A stretch of DNA of 64,000 nucleotides from Paenibacillus castaneae (GCF_002884445.1 NZ_KZ614144.1:1592202-1656201); one strand, 5' to 3'. Shown: positions 44,974-54,118, numbered from the stretch's first letter. Notes: generated from the letters alone by a model not told the origin. A program made the numbers and translations.

Positions 44974-45639
44974 TTACGCCCCTTTTGATATAAAAGAATG
45001 TTCGGAATTTGTATTGTAATCGTATGCTGCTATTGCTTGGATAAATGAAGCATACAACAGCCCAATCTTTCTTAAAAGAAATGGCAGCACGAATACAAGC
45101 ACCAAACCGACCACACCAGCCACCCAAGAGCGCTCGTATGAAGTCATTTCTGGGAAAAGAGGATGTAATCCCCAATCCGATTCGAAGAGATCAAAAGCGA
45201 ATAACTCGGAACTTACCTTATAAGCTAATGGAGAAAGCATAACCGAATAAGCAGTAACCGGCAGGACGATAGCAAGTGTAAACCCTACGATGCCTAGTGG
45301 AAGCTGCATTAGGCTGTATAAGATACCCATGTATGTTCGTCCTTGTCCAAGAAGAGACCATAATGACCGCCAACCGTTCCAATGTAGAGATATTTGTTTG
45401 TCCGCAGCAGAATGTTTTTGAGAATCTTCTTGAAGCCAAGCTTCAACGACTTGCTGTTCATTGTTCATCAATCTGCTGCACGCCGTAAATGTCACTGCAA
45501 GCATAGGCAGGCCAACCCATAATATGACTAGTGGTAAACTCACACTCAAACCAACAACTGCGATAACAAATGCCATGATCCCCTTCGGAAGAGACATCAG
45601 AAGCATTGCCCAAGCTTTTACAGCACTTTGTTTTTTCAT
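44974..45639 (-). CDS. Sensor-domain membrane protein
   Basis: A 221-aa protein with four hydrophobic helices arranged as two pairs (about 20-50 and 110-195), separated by a charged cytoplasmic or extracellular part. The pattern LPKGIMAFVIAVVGLSVSLP and LPLGIVGFTLAIVLPVTAYS matches the putative sensor domain usually found in front of actinobacterial and Bacillota histidine kinases, here standing alone. AGAGGGG lies upstream; ATG at 45639 is preferred to GTG at 45642. No partner kinase adjoins it. Confidence 0.65.
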   Translation of the reverse strand: MKKQSAVKAWAMLLMSLPKGIMAFVIAVVGLSVSLPLVILWVGLPMLAVTFTACSRLMNNEQQVVEAWLQEDSQKHSAADKQISLHWNGWRSLWSLLGQGRTYMGILYSLMQLPLGIVGFTLAIVLPVTAYSVMLSPLAYKVSSELFAFDLFESDWGLHPLFPEMTSYERSWVAGVVGLVLVFVLPFLLRKIGLLYASFIQAIAAYDYNTNSEHSFISKGA

Positions 45640-45910
45640 CACTGAACCCCTCTCTTACTATTACTTCCCTCAGTATAGATGCTTAAACCTGCCTACACAT
45701 TCATCTAAGGACCGGAAACGCGCCCGACCTTAGTCTAGTGTTGAAGGTTCAATCGTGCAGCGAAATACAGCAGTTTTCTTTGGTAACTGTGTCAGTCGTC
45801 TAATTATGAGCTTTAAAAATTTGTTAATTAGTCTTCTTGGTAAAGATATATGTTAGATTATTAATTAAGAATAGGAAGTTTGGGAGTTATAGCGAAAAGG
45901 AGTGATACAT

Positions 45911-46678
45911 TTGTTTGTACAGCAGCGGCATGAGCTGATTATTAATAAATTAAATAATGACAAATCGATCCGCGCCTCTGAGCTTATGGAGTTGTTTGGC
46001 GTATCATTTGAAACGATAAGACGTGACTTGGAGTTTTTGGAAAGCGAAGGATATTTAAGGCGGGTTCATGGCGGAGCTATTCTGAAAGAACCGGACTATA
46101 GTAAAGAAATTCCGCTGCCTATTCGAGAAGCGATATACGTAGAGGAGAAAACGGAATTAGCCGGAATTGCGACCCGATATGTAACGGAAGGAATGTCAAT
46201 CGCTCTGGACGTAAGTACGACCAACTTGCAGATTGTAAAGGCGCTTAAGGCAAAGTTCGACCGACTAACGATCATAACGAATTCACTGCCAATCGTTAAT
46301 GAATTGGTCAGCATGCCCCGATATACGCTGATCATGATCGGCGGTGTTATTCGTCATGAAGAACAGAGCATTATCGGCGACTTAGCAGAAGAATTCGCAT
46401 CTCGTTTTCATGCTGATTTATTTTTTATGAGTATGAGCGGTGTTACTCTAGAAGAGGGCATTACAGATAATGCTATAGGTGAAGTGCAGGTGAAAAAGAT
46501 TATGCATGCCAATGCGAAATCTACTATTGTACTGACGGACAGCAGTAAATTTGATCAGGTCTCTTTACTTAAGGTATGCAGCTGCACAGAAGTTGAACGG
46601 TTTGTAACAGACTCTAAGATTGATAGGGCAATTGTAGATAAATACAAAGCAAGCGGAATAGAAATTGTTTATGAATAA
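45911..46678 (+). CDS. DeoR-family transcriptional regulator
   Basis: A 255-aa sugar-metabolism-type repressor. The N-terminal HTH is SIRASELMELFGVSFETIRR then DLEFLESEGYLRRVHGGAI, the DeoR signature. The C-terminal DeoR sensor domain has SIALDVSTTNLQIVKAL, LTIITNSLPIVNEL, and ADLFFMSMSGVTLEEGITDN and binds a sugar phosphate. The start is TTG at 45911, eight bases after AAGGAG; the GTG at 45902 overlaps that site. The transporter gene downstream is a plausible target. Confidence 0.9.
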   Translation: MFVQQRHELIINKLNNDKSIRASELMELFGVSFETIRRDLEFLESEGYLRRVHGGAILKEPDYSKEIPLPIREAIYVEEKTELAGIATRYVTEGMSIALDVSTTNLQIVKALKAKFDRLTIITNSLPIVNELVSMPRYTLIMIGGVIRHEEQSIIGDLAEEFASRFHADLFFMSMSGVTLEEGITDNAIGEVQVKKIMHANAKSTIVLTDSSKFDQVSLLKVCSCTEVERFVTDSKIDRAIVDKYKASGIEIVYE

Positions 46679-46712
46679 AGGTAACAACGGAGATGATAAG
46701 AGCTCATGTTCA

Positions 46713-46748
46713 ACGATTCTGGGTGTAATACCTAGAGTCGTTTTTTTT
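46713..46748 (+). terminator. Terminator of the DeoR gene
   Basis: ACGATTCTGGGT pairs along its full length (with two wobbles) with ACCTAGAGTCGT around GTAAT, followed by eight Ts. Confidence 0.8.
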
Positions 46749-46844
46749 GTGAGAATTTATTTGTATTTGATTTCGATATATTGTATATATGTGTGTTTGT
46801 GTGTTATTGTGTTGAAAGAAATGAAAGGAGCGGGTGTTTTTAAC

Positions 46845-47699
46845 ATGATTGTCATTAACCTTGTCCTCGTCTTATGTTCCGGTTTGGCACATGCGGTCTG
46901 GAATATGTTTGCCAAGCAAAGTACGGATAAGCCAGTGTTCTTATGGGTGATATATGCTCCCGCAACCATTTTTTTAATGCCGGTGCTAATAATTGAATTG
47001 GCTGAAGCGCAATTAAGTTTTAACGGCTGGATGATGATTGGATTGTCTCTTGCTATGCAAGCTATTTATTCGATGCTGCTTGCCTACACCTATAAAGCAG
47101 GTGAATTATCACAAGTGTATCCCATCATGCGAGGAACTCCAACCTTGCTTATTCCATTCGCTGGTGTCATCTTATTGGGTGAAGCTTTGCCTATATGGGG
47201 CTGGTTAGGTATTTGCTGCATGCTGATCGGATTTATCGTAATGGTTGGGTGGAACTCGGGAAAAGAGCATAAGCCTACACTTATTCAACCTATACTTTTG
47301 GCTCTGAGCGTTGGGCTTTGTATTACAACTTACACACTGATTGATAAAGTAAACTTGCAATATATTTCACCGCTTGCGCTGCTGGAAGTGACGAATATTG
47401 GGTTTTTACTAGGTCTAACTCCTTCTGTTTTAAAGCCTGATCGGTTAAAGCGTGTTATTCGCAATCATTCAAAAATCATTTGGATAGGGGCGATATTGTC
47501 TCCAGGCTCGTATCTGCTCTTCTTGTTTGCAGTTAAAAATGCTAATGTATCTACTATCGCGCCAATGCGTGAGGTGGGTATCGTGTTTGGCACGCTGCTC
47601 GGCCTTTTTGTATTAAAAGAATCGCAAGGCGCGCGAAGAATAACAGCTTCAATTGTTGTAGTGATGGGCATTCTCTTGATCGCATCATCGGGGCATTAA
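46845..47699 (+). CDS. EamA/DMT-family transporter
   Basis: A 284-aa integral membrane protein with ten hydrophobic helices in two EamA halves. The first half ends at GELSQVYPIMRGTPTLLIPF and GVILLGEALPIWGWLG, the second at NVSTIAPMREVGIVFGTLLG and LFVLKESQGARR. These proteins export or exchange metabolites such as amino acids, nucleosides or sugars; the substrate is unknown. An ATG at 46845 is preferred, with GGAGCGGGTG upstream at slightly long spacing; an in-frame ATG at 46821 is possible. Confidence 0.85.
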   Translation: MIVINLVLVLCSGLAHAVWNMFAKQSTDKPVFLWVIYAPATIFLMPVLIIELAEAQLSFNGWMMIGLSLAMQAIYSMLLAYTYKAGELSQVYPIMRGTPTLLIPFAGVILLGEALPIWGWLGICCMLIGFIVMVGWNSGKEHKPTLIQPILLALSVGLCITTYTLIDKVNLQYISPLALLEVTNIGFLLGLTPSVLKPDRLKRVIRNHSKIIWIGAILSPGSYLLFLFAVKNANVSTIAPMREVGIVFGTLLGLFVLKESQGARRITASIVVVMGILLIASSGH

Positions 47700-47741
47700 C
47701 TTCTTACATAAACTACTTCAAGGGCAGCCTAATTATATAAC

Positions 47742-47776
47742 AACCGATCAGAGTATCTATACCTGATCGGCTGTTT
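47742..47776 (+). terminator. Terminator of the EamA transporter
   Basis: CCGATCAG (47744-47751) pairs with CTGATCGG (47763-47770) around an 11-nt loop, followed by CTGTTTTG. Confidence 0.7.
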
Positions 47777-47937
47777 TGCTTGCTGCCTGCTCCCTGCAGA
47801 ATATGATTTAACATCAGAATTTTAAATTATGATCACGATTGACGCTTTACGTTGACTGTAACATCAAATGTTGAAACAAACTCAAACCCCCTCTTCGTTT
47901 TATAACCACACAGTACTCGTTATGGCACATCGTATGT

Positions 47938-48198
47938 ATGGATGTCTATATCAAGCTTGTGAATGCCGATGGCATTGATAAAGCAATTAAGCTGGAATTG
48001 AAAGACATAAATGCAGCTCCTACAGGTAAAAGGATGACATTAACCGGTGATTCGGCGCTTGTACATATTCCGAATATCAACAAGAAGAATGATGAGAAAG
48101 TGGTGCCAAGCGAAGCGGTAATACAAGTAGACGACGGACTTATTTTTGTGAATTTAGCTGCGAATTCGGTGAATGTGATTGTTTTGGATGTCGTTTAA
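47938..48198 (+). pseudogene. Remnant of an alpha-L-arabinofuranosidase C-terminal domain
   Basis: An 86-codon frame whose translation (DVYIKLVNADGIDKAIKLEL, a TLTGD block, PSEAVIQV and a final NLAANSVNVIVLDV) resembles the C-terminal beta-sandwich of GH51 arabinofuranosidases: VYVKLVN, TLTGD, a proline-valine block and a PxxSVTVL-like end. The catalytic barrel (about 350 residues) is missing, and there is no ribosome binding site before the ATG, so it is probably a decayed fragment. A terminator follows, consistent with a former gene end. Upstream sequence 47777-47937 holds no recognisable coding part. Confidence 0.55.
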
Positions 48199-48262
48199 AT
48201 AAAGAAAAGCATGTTTGAAATAACAGTTGAACGTGAGAGACAATTCTCACCAGCTAAGATTC

Positions 48263-48296
48263 AAACTCCTGACAATTGTTAGGGGTTTTTCTTTTT
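48263..48296 (+). terminator. Terminator after the arabinofuranosidase remnant
   Basis: AACTCCTGACAA pairs with TTGTTAGGGGTT and is followed by five Ts. A separate GTGAGA/TCTCAC hairpin lies upstream (near 48232-48250). Confidence 0.7.
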
Positions 48297-48367
48297 ATAA
48301 TTTTAGAGAATTGTGTGAGTAATAAATGATAGAATGAGTGGAGTTTAGAAAGGTATAAGGGGCTGTC

Positions 48368-51300
48368 ATGTTGCGTACAGAGCGTTTTAACCGAATAATG
48401 AAGCTTGTTTTGCTTATTCTACTTATTATAGCGTTGGCAGCTAGTATCTACCTTTTAACGGTTCCAAATCGAAATATGCCGTTAGCAAAACAGGGGGTAC
48501 TCGATTTATCCGATTGGGATTTCTCTCAGCGGGGAACCGTCATGCTGGATGGTGAATGGGAGTTTTATGAAGGACAATTGCTCGAACCCGCTGATTTTCG
48601 CCAAGGCTCTGAAGAGGCAGAAATCTCATATTTATATGTTCCTGGCACATGGAAGGGGAAAGCAGCAGATGGCGGCATGAAACGAAAAGGCTTTGGTACA
48701 TATCGTCTAAAAGTACTGCTGCAAGATGAGGATGAAGTATTAGGCTTGAAGATAAAGAGCATTCGCATGGCACAGCGGTTATTCATCAATGGAAAAAAGG
48801 AAGGTGAAAGCGGACAACCGTCTGCCTATGCCTCGTCGGGCAGCTCGGGCAATACGCCTTATACCGTTTTTTTTCATTCGAAGGATAAAGAAGTTGAATT
48901 GCTTATTCAGGTATCCAACTATGTGTACGTAACTGGCGGTATTGTCAACTCAATTCCATTCGGTGCACAAGCCGATATTACGAGGTTTAATGGTATACAG
49001 CTGGGTTCAGACTTTGGAATTATTTGTATACTGGGCATGTTCGGCGCATATCATCTCTGTCTTTACTTCCTAGGGCGCAGAAAGAAGGCCTATTTGCTGA
49101 GTGGATTATATTTGCTGCTTCTGTCCCTAGACGGTTCATTATATGGCGAGAAAATTTCTCTGCTGCTGCTCCCGAACGTTCCTTTCGATGCAGCCTACAA
49201 GCTGTTGGAAATAAGTCAATTTCTTAGCGCGATAGTTATTATTTTATTTTTCTGCTCGGTGGAGTCAAGACTGATGACAGTAAGGAGCATGAAGCTGCTC
49301 CTCGCTCCATTTATTGTCTATCTTCTCGGGGTTGTCGTGCTGCCTTATCGTTATCATATAAGTGTAAAATATTTATTTTTCGGTTATTTGGCTGTATTGG
49401 TTATGTGGATGATAGCTAGGATGATGTATTTATATATTCAAAGTAAAGAGTCATCGTTTGAAGAGAGGGAATTAATGCTGTTTATTGGAGGAGCCATTTC
49501 GTTGATGATCTTCCTAGTAGACGCAAGCCTCTACTCAGAGAATCTAGTACCAACGGATTGGGCGGGAAAATGTGGTGTAATCGGTTTTATTGTATTTATT
49601 AATCTATTGCTCGCTTTGCGGTTCTCGAATGCTCATGAGAAAGCAGAGATCCTTTCCCGTAAGTTAATGGTATCTAATCAACTGAAGGATGAATTTTTAA
49701 TGAATACTTCCCATGAGATCAAAACCCCGTTGCATGGGATTATGAATATGACCTCCTTTCTATTGGAGAATGAGGAACAAAACTTGCTTCCGAGACAAAA
49801 ACAGAATCTATGGTTGATCAAGGATACCTCAACGAAGCTTTCGATGCTCATACAGGATTTAATTGATGTAAGCCTGTTGAAGCATGGGGAGCTGCGCTTG
49901 CATTCAACTGTCGTTGATGTCCGAGTTGCCGTACAAATTGTATTGGACATGCTGCAATTTGAGTTAGTGGGGAAATCAGTTCGTCTGGAGAACGCGATAA
50001 AGCCTGATATATGGGTAATGGCAGATGAGAGTCGGTTGCGTCAAGTGCTCTATAATTTAGTTTATAATGCAATTAAGCATACAGATAATGGCTGGATTAA
50101 AATATTATCAGGCATGGCGGGAAATATGGTTACGATAACAGTAGAGGATACGGGTATTGGGATTGCTCCAAATAAGTTTTCAGCGATATTCGAATATTTC
50201 GAGCAGCTTGAGGAGCCGCTCCCGATGGACGGGTATACCGGTATGGGAGTAGGCTTATATATAAGCCGTAAGCTTGTTGAGCGAATGGGCGGGGAGATCC
50301 GTGTGGATTGGTCCGAGACCGGAGAAGGGACGCGCATGCTGTTTTCATTGCCGAAGGTGGAGGAAATATCCGGGTACACGGAAGCTGCAGCATCTATGGA
50401 GGAGAAAATGCTGCAGCGATTGGAGCATTTAGATGGCCAATTAGACATCTTAGGTCAGCATGAGCACACGATCCTAATCGTAGATGACGAGGCATCTAAT
50501 ATACATAGTCTATTAAGTATTTTAAGAAATCATCCCTATAACGTCATAACATCATTCTCTGCCAAAGAGGCGTTAGATAAGATGAAAGAGTATCCCCGTG
50601 TGGATCTCGTTATTCTGGATGTCATGATGCCAGGTATATCGGGGATCGAGCTTTGCCGTACGCTGCGCGGGGGTTATTCCATTCTTGATTTGCCTATTCT
50701 ATTCGCTACGGTTAAGGACACACCGCCAGACATTGCACTCGGCTTTCAGGCTGGCGCTAACGATTATATAACCAAGCCGTTCGATGGAGAGACATTGCTT
50801 GCTAGAATACAAACGCTGATTGCGATGAAAACCTCTATTCAAGAAGCGATTCAGAATGAGCTTGCCTTTCATCAAGCTCAAATCAAGCCGCATTTCTTAT
50901 ACAATGCATTAAGCAGTGTGATTTCATTTTGCTATACTGATGGTGAAAAGGCAGCTCATTTATTATCCATGCTTAGTCAATATATTCGTTACATACTAGA
51001 TACCGACCGTGCCCATTTAGTTGTTCCCTTAACGAGGGAGCTGGATTTGATACATGCTTATGTCGAGATCGAAAAAGCAAGGTTTGGGGATCGGTTCACT
51101 TTCATCTGCGATGTGGATGAAAGTCTTCAATATGTTGAAATTCCTTCTTTATGCATTCAGCCGTTTGTTGAGAATGCAATCCGCCATGGTTTATTTGAGA
51201 AGGATGGGGAAGGAATCGTTGCACTTAAAATTCAAAAGGGTCAAGGATTTATGCAGGTACATGTTGAGGATGACGGTATAGGCATACCAGAACATTTGCT

Positions 51301-51481
51301 CTATCAAATGGTAAGAGGTGAATATCAGAACGGCGGCATCGGTATATCCAATATTCGCAAGCGTCTGGATGCTATACCTGGAGCAGCGTTTACAATTCAT
51401 TCAGAGGCAGGACAGGGAACGAAGGTTACGATGTATTTGCCTTTGGACAGCAGCGGGAACGGGTTGGGAAAAGTACGATAG
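48368..51481 (+). CDS. Hybrid histidine kinase with two kinase modules
   Basis: A 1037-aa membrane receptor. Order of parts: one N-terminal helix; an extracellular 7TMR-DISM type sandwich (LDLSDWDFSQRGTVMLDGEW); seven helices (about 210-420); a HisKA dimerisation domain with the phospho-acceptor in TSHEIKTPLHG (His about 449); HATPase (NLVYNAIKH, DTGIGI, GMGVGLYIS); a receiver domain with LVILDVMMPG (Asp about 751); and a second, LytS-type kinase with IKPHFLYN (His about 842) and its own HATPase (PFVENAIRHG, DDGIGI). Such double kinases are an uncommon architecture. The response-regulator gene follows 57 bases downstream and is the likely target. Ligand unknown. Confidence 0.9.
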   Translation: MLRTERFNRIMKLVLLILLIIALAASIYLLTVPNRNMPLAKQGVLDLSDWDFSQRGTVMLDGEWEFYEGQLLEPADFRQGSEEAEISYLYVPGTWKGKAADGGMKRKGFGTYRLKVLLQDEDEVLGLKIKSIRMAQRLFINGKKEGESGQPSAYASSGSSGNTPYTVFFHSKDKEVELLIQVSNYVYVTGGIVNSIPFGAQADITRFNGIQLGSDFGIICILGMFGAYHLCLYFLGRRKKAYLLSGLYLLLLSLDGSLYGEKISLLLLPNVPFDAAYKLLEISQFLSAIVIILFFCSVESRLMTVRSMKLLLAPFIVYLLGVVVLPYRYHISVKYLFFGYLAVLVMWMIARMMYLYIQSKESSFEERELMLFIGGAISLMIFLVDASLYSENLVPTDWAGKCGVIGFIVFINLLLALRFSNAHEKAEILSRKLMVSNQLKDEFLMNTSHEIKTPLHGIMNMTSFLLENEEQNLLPRQKQNLWLIKDTSTKLSMLIQDLIDVSLLKHGELRLHSTVVDVRVAVQIVLDMLQFELVGKSVRLENAIKPDIWVMADESRLRQVLYNLVYNAIKHTDNGWIKILSGMAGNMVTITVEDTGIGIAPNKFSAIFEYFEQLEEPLPMDGYTGMGVGLYISRKLVERMGGEIRVDWSETGEGTRMLFSLPKVEEISGYTEAAASMEEKMLQRLEHLDGQLDILGQHEHTILIVDDEASNIHSLLSILRNHPYNVITSFSAKEALDKMKEYPRVDLVILDVMMPGISGIELCRTLRGGYSILDLPILFATVKDTPPDIALGFQAGANDYITKPFDGETLLARIQTLIAMKTSIQEAIQNELAFHQAQIKPHFLYNALSSVISFCYTDGEKAAHLLSMLSQYIRYILDTDRAHLVVPLTRELDLIHAYVEIEKARFGDRFTFICDVDESLQYVEIPSLCIQPFVENAIRHGLFEKDGEGIVALKIQKGQGFMQVHVEDDGIGIPEHLLYQMVRGEYQNGGIGISNIRKRLDAIPGAAFTIHSEAGQGTKVTMYLPLDSSGNGLGKVR

Positions 51482-51538
51482 CTTGTTTTGATAAAAGCAG
51501 ACTTTATTTACGGAAAAAGGTTTGAAGGAGTGGCTTAT

Positions 51539-52663
51539 ATGTTTCGAGCGGTCATTATTGAGGATGAAAAACCGATTCTGGATTTGATGAAGGTCATTAT
51601 AGGTCGAAATGCTAATTATAGGATTGTAGGAGCGTTCACCAATCCAATTGAAGCACTGGAGAAGCTCGAAGAGATAAAGCCTGATGTTGCTTTCGTAGAT
51701 GTTGAAATGCCGAAGATGAATGGTGTTGAGCTTTCACAAAATATTCGCAAGCTGTCGATTAAAACTGAAATCGTATTCACAACAGCCTACAAGGATTATG
51801 CATTGGAAGCGTTCGGAGTAGAAGCTCTTGACTATATTTTGAAGCCGGTAACGCCCAGTGCTGTTCAAAGGGTTGCGGAGCGCCTCATAAATCGCCATCA
51901 ATCTGCTGCACCAATCAAATCTAAGAAGCGTTTGTCTGCGATCCGCTGCTTTGGAGGTTTTGAGGTGCGCAATGCAGAAGATGCCGTTATCCGCCTTCGA
52001 ACGCGCAAAACGGAGGAATTATTCGCTTATTTCTTGTGCCACCCAGGGCGGGTGGTTAGTAAATGGCAGCTTGCAGACTTATTATGGTCGGAAATGGATG
52101 AGGAACGAGTATCTCATAACTTACACAATTCCATTTATTTATTAAAAAAAATGCTTAGAGAGTATCGTTTTGGCATGGACATAATAAAAACAAATGATGG
52201 ATATTTGCTGGAAACGGGCGATGAGGAGTATGATTTACTTGCCTTTCAGCGCTCAAAAAATGATTTTTTGGATGACAAACTTAGTATAGCTGAAGTGGAT
52301 AGGCTTTGTTCCCTGTATAGTGGTCCGCTGCTTGATGGCAAGCCATATCTTTGGAAGGTTTCTATGGAAGAAGGATTTGGAAAGCAATATACGGCATTTA
52401 TGCGCCAATTAATTCAAGCTGAGATTGCCGCACACAATTGGAGCATGGCCGAACAACGGCTCGATACCTATTTGAACGTCTACCCGTTGGAGGAGGAAAT
52501 GAATTCACTCCTAATGGATGTTTATGAGAGCCAAGGGAAAAAAGAGCTTATTGTTAGACATTATGCAAAGTTCGAAGCTGCATATCTCAGTGAGTTAGGT
52601 ATTAAGCCATCCTCAGAGATTAGGAATCGAGTGGACTCTTATTTCAATAAAACCAGGAAATAA
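51539..52663 (+). CDS. Response regulator with SARP/BTAD-like output
   Basis: A 374-aa regulator. The receiver domain (about 1-120) has the acidic pair IEDE, the phospho-acceptor VAFVDVEMP (Asp about 54) and the ALDYILKPV lysine. A LytTR output is absent; instead an OmpR-like winged helix (about 140-225, RLRTRKTEELFAYFLCHPGR) is followed by a helical BTAD domain (about 235-374, with EAEIAAHNWSMAEQRL-type TPR-like helices), as in SARP activators. AAGGAG lies eight bases before the ATG at 51539. It is in one operon with the double kinase. Confidence 0.88.
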   Translation: MFRAVIIEDEKPILDLMKVIIGRNANYRIVGAFTNPIEALEKLEEIKPDVAFVDVEMPKMNGVELSQNIRKLSIKTEIVFTTAYKDYALEAFGVEALDYILKPVTPSAVQRVAERLINRHQSAAPIKSKKRLSAIRCFGGFEVRNAEDAVIRLRTRKTEELFAYFLCHPGRVVSKWQLADLLWSEMDEERVSHNLHNSIYLLKKMLREYRFGMDIIKTNDGYLLETGDEEYDLLAFQRSKNDFLDDKLSIAEVDRLCSLYSGPLLDGKPYLWKVSMEEGFGKQYTAFMRQLIQAEIAAHNWSMAEQRLDTYLNVYPLEEEMNSLLMDVYESQGKKELIVRHYAKFEAAYLSELGIKPSSEIRNRVDSYFNKTRK

Positions 52664-52688
52664 AAAAAACCGCCTAAGCGGTTTCTTA
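52663..52688. terminator. Bidirectional terminator between the regulator and HxlR genes
   Basis: AAACCGC (52667-52673) pairs with GCGGTTT (52678-52684) around CTAA, with A-run before and T-rich sequence after, so it can serve both convergent genes. Confidence 0.75.
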
Positions 52689-52690
52689 TA

Positions 52691-52999
52691 TTACATCCAT
52701 TCTTCGCCCCATTTTTGGATGGATTCGATGACTGGTTCAAGCTCTTTTCCCATTTCCGTTAGCTCATACTCAATTCGCACGGGCATTTCGGGATATACTT
52801 GACGTTTAATAATGGTTTGTGCCTCTAATTCTTTCATACGGTCCGTAAGCATTTTGTCGCTCATTTCGGGTATTTGTTCCTTAATCTCTTTGAACCGTTT
52901 AGGCCCTCCGAGCAACACCCGAATAATTCTGCCAGTCCATTTCTTACCTAATATGTCGGCCGCAGCTTCATACTTTGGGCACATTGTCGAATAATCCAA
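52691..52999 (-). CDS. HxlR-family transcriptional regulator
   Basis: A 102-aa winged-helix protein. The HxlR core is visible: CPKYEAAADILGKKWTGRII then GPKRFKEIKEQIPEMSDKML, and the wing RIEYELTEMGKEL. A cysteine near residue 7 sits where redox- or aldehyde-sensing members carry theirs. The start is TTG at 52999, eight bases after GGGG; longer in-frame starts upstream lack a site. It follows the EamA transporter on the same strand, and an AACTTA/TAAGTT palindrome overlies its -35 region. Confidence 0.85.
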   Translation of the reverse strand: MDYSTMCPKYEAAADILGKKWTGRIIRVLLGGPKRFKEIKEQIPEMSDKMLTDRMKELEAQTIIKRQVYPEMPVRIEYELTEMGKELEPVIESIQKWGEEWM

Positions 53000-53026
53000 C
53001 CGTATCACCCCGCTTTTTGTAATACT

Positions 53027-53058
53027 ATTGTAGCATATGTACAAACTTAAAGTAAGTT
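53027..53058 (-). promoter_or_regulatory. HxlR promoter with overlapping palindrome
   Basis: Read on the minus strand, TTACTT (53055-53050), 17 bases, and TACAAT (53032-53027) form a promoter-like pair. AACTTA-AAG-TAAGTT at 53044-53058 covers the -35, so an autoregulatory operator is likely. Confidence 0.45.
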
Positions 53059-53117
53059 CATTTGAATTAAGAAATTACTGGGAATTTGTGAAACCGTTAT
53101 CTAATTAATTTATTCGT

Positions 53118-53963
53118 TTACAATCGAATGATGATCAATCCTATAATTGTAAAAGCAAAGGCTGCCCACTGAACAAGGGTCAGCTTTTCTTTGTAAACGG
53201 CGATAGCCAAGGCAGCAACAACGAGACTGTTTGTTGCAAATATGGGAGCAGCTAAATTTGCTTGGCCAGTTGAGAGCGCAGCAGCATACAGCTGCAATCC
53301 GCCGTATGAGAATAAGCCCGCGATAATGCCAAACCACAGCCCAGTACGCTTGGCTGAACGCGGAGCTGCATGATGATCCGGGATGAAAAACCAGCCGAGT
53401 GAGAGCGCATAGGCAATGAACAGAATAGGTGCGCTTGGCAAGCCAAGCTCTTCTGTAACCTTTAGTCCTCCATTTCGCAGAGCGAACAACAGTATGGCTG
53501 CTCCAACAATGATAAACCAGCGCTTCTCCTTAATCGTAAGCGGTTCCTTCCGTTTATAGGCAATGAAAACAACGGCAAGCAATAGGAGTGTTATTCCAAT
53601 GGCTTCAGAGGCGCTTAGAGGTTCCTTATACCACAAAGTCGATAATGCGACGACTAATATGATATTCATATTGGTGAGCGGGGAGGTTAAGCTTGCAGGT
53701 CCATAATGAAGAGCTTTCATAAACAAGGCATTGCCCCATGCAGAGCCGGCTCCTATTACAATGCCAGCAATCCATATAATCGGATCAGCAAGCTTGTCTA
53801 GTGTGCCTTCTATTGCGGCATGAACGCCAAAACCGAGCGCCCCTGATCCGTATAAACCAAGCAGCAGCAGTCTGGTTGAGCCGCCGCGCATCTGAGATAC
53901 TTTCATCCACCAACCGGCAAATCCGAACAATACAGCACTGCCGATGGCTGTTGCGAGCCACAT
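53118..53963 (-). CDS. EamA/DMT-family transporter
   Basis: A 281-aa membrane protein with ten helices in two EamA repeats, beginning MWLATAIGSAVLFGFAGWWM. The repeat ends are GPASLTSPLTNMNIILVVAL then STLWYKEPLSASEAIG, and AAPIFATNSLVVAALAIAVY then KEKLTLVQWAAF. Its substrate is unknown. GGAG lies ten bases before the ATG. The HxlR gene downstream may control it. Confidence 0.85.
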   Translation of the reverse strand: MWLATAIGSAVLFGFAGWWMKVSQMRGGSTRLLLLGLYGSGALGFGVHAAIEGTLDKLADPIIWIAGIVIGAGSAWGNALFMKALHYGPASLTSPLTNMNIILVVALSTLWYKEPLSASEAIGITLLLLAVVFIAYKRKEPLTIKEKRWFIIVGAAILLFALRNGGLKVTEELGLPSAPILFIAYALSLGWFFIPDHHAAPRSAKRTGLWFGIIAGLFSYGGLQLYAAALSTGQANLAAPIFATNSLVVAALAIAVYKEKLTLVQWAAFAFTIIGLIIIRL

Positions 53964-54003
53964 GACTGTCCATCTCCTCTAAATTTGTTACACAAATGAA
54001 ATA

Positions 54004-54103
54004 GTCTTGTTATCGTCCCATTACATTAATGGGCTATTATAATAAACAAGACCCCCTTTTAAATATATACTTTTTGGACCTGCAGCGTGCAGGTCCCCTT
54101 TTT
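54004..54103 (+). ncRNA. Orphan structured intergenic element ending in a terminator
   Basis: GTCTTGTT (54004-54011) pairs with AACAAGAC (54045-54052) and encloses a CCCATTA/TAATGGG hairpin. Thirty bases on, GGACCTGCA/TGCAGGTCC (54076-54096) is followed by CCTTTTTTG on the plus strand. Both flanking genes are on the minus strand, so a plus-strand terminator has no gene to serve. It may be a small RNA, or a structured leader of the EamA gene if read the other way. Confidence 0.35.
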
Positions 54104-54118
54104 TGTTCATTTATTCAC

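Noticed and set aside
54076..54103. Hairpin taken as terminator of the PHP phosphatase gene
   Set aside because: On the minus strand it is followed by AAAAAG, not Ts; the T run is on the plus strand.
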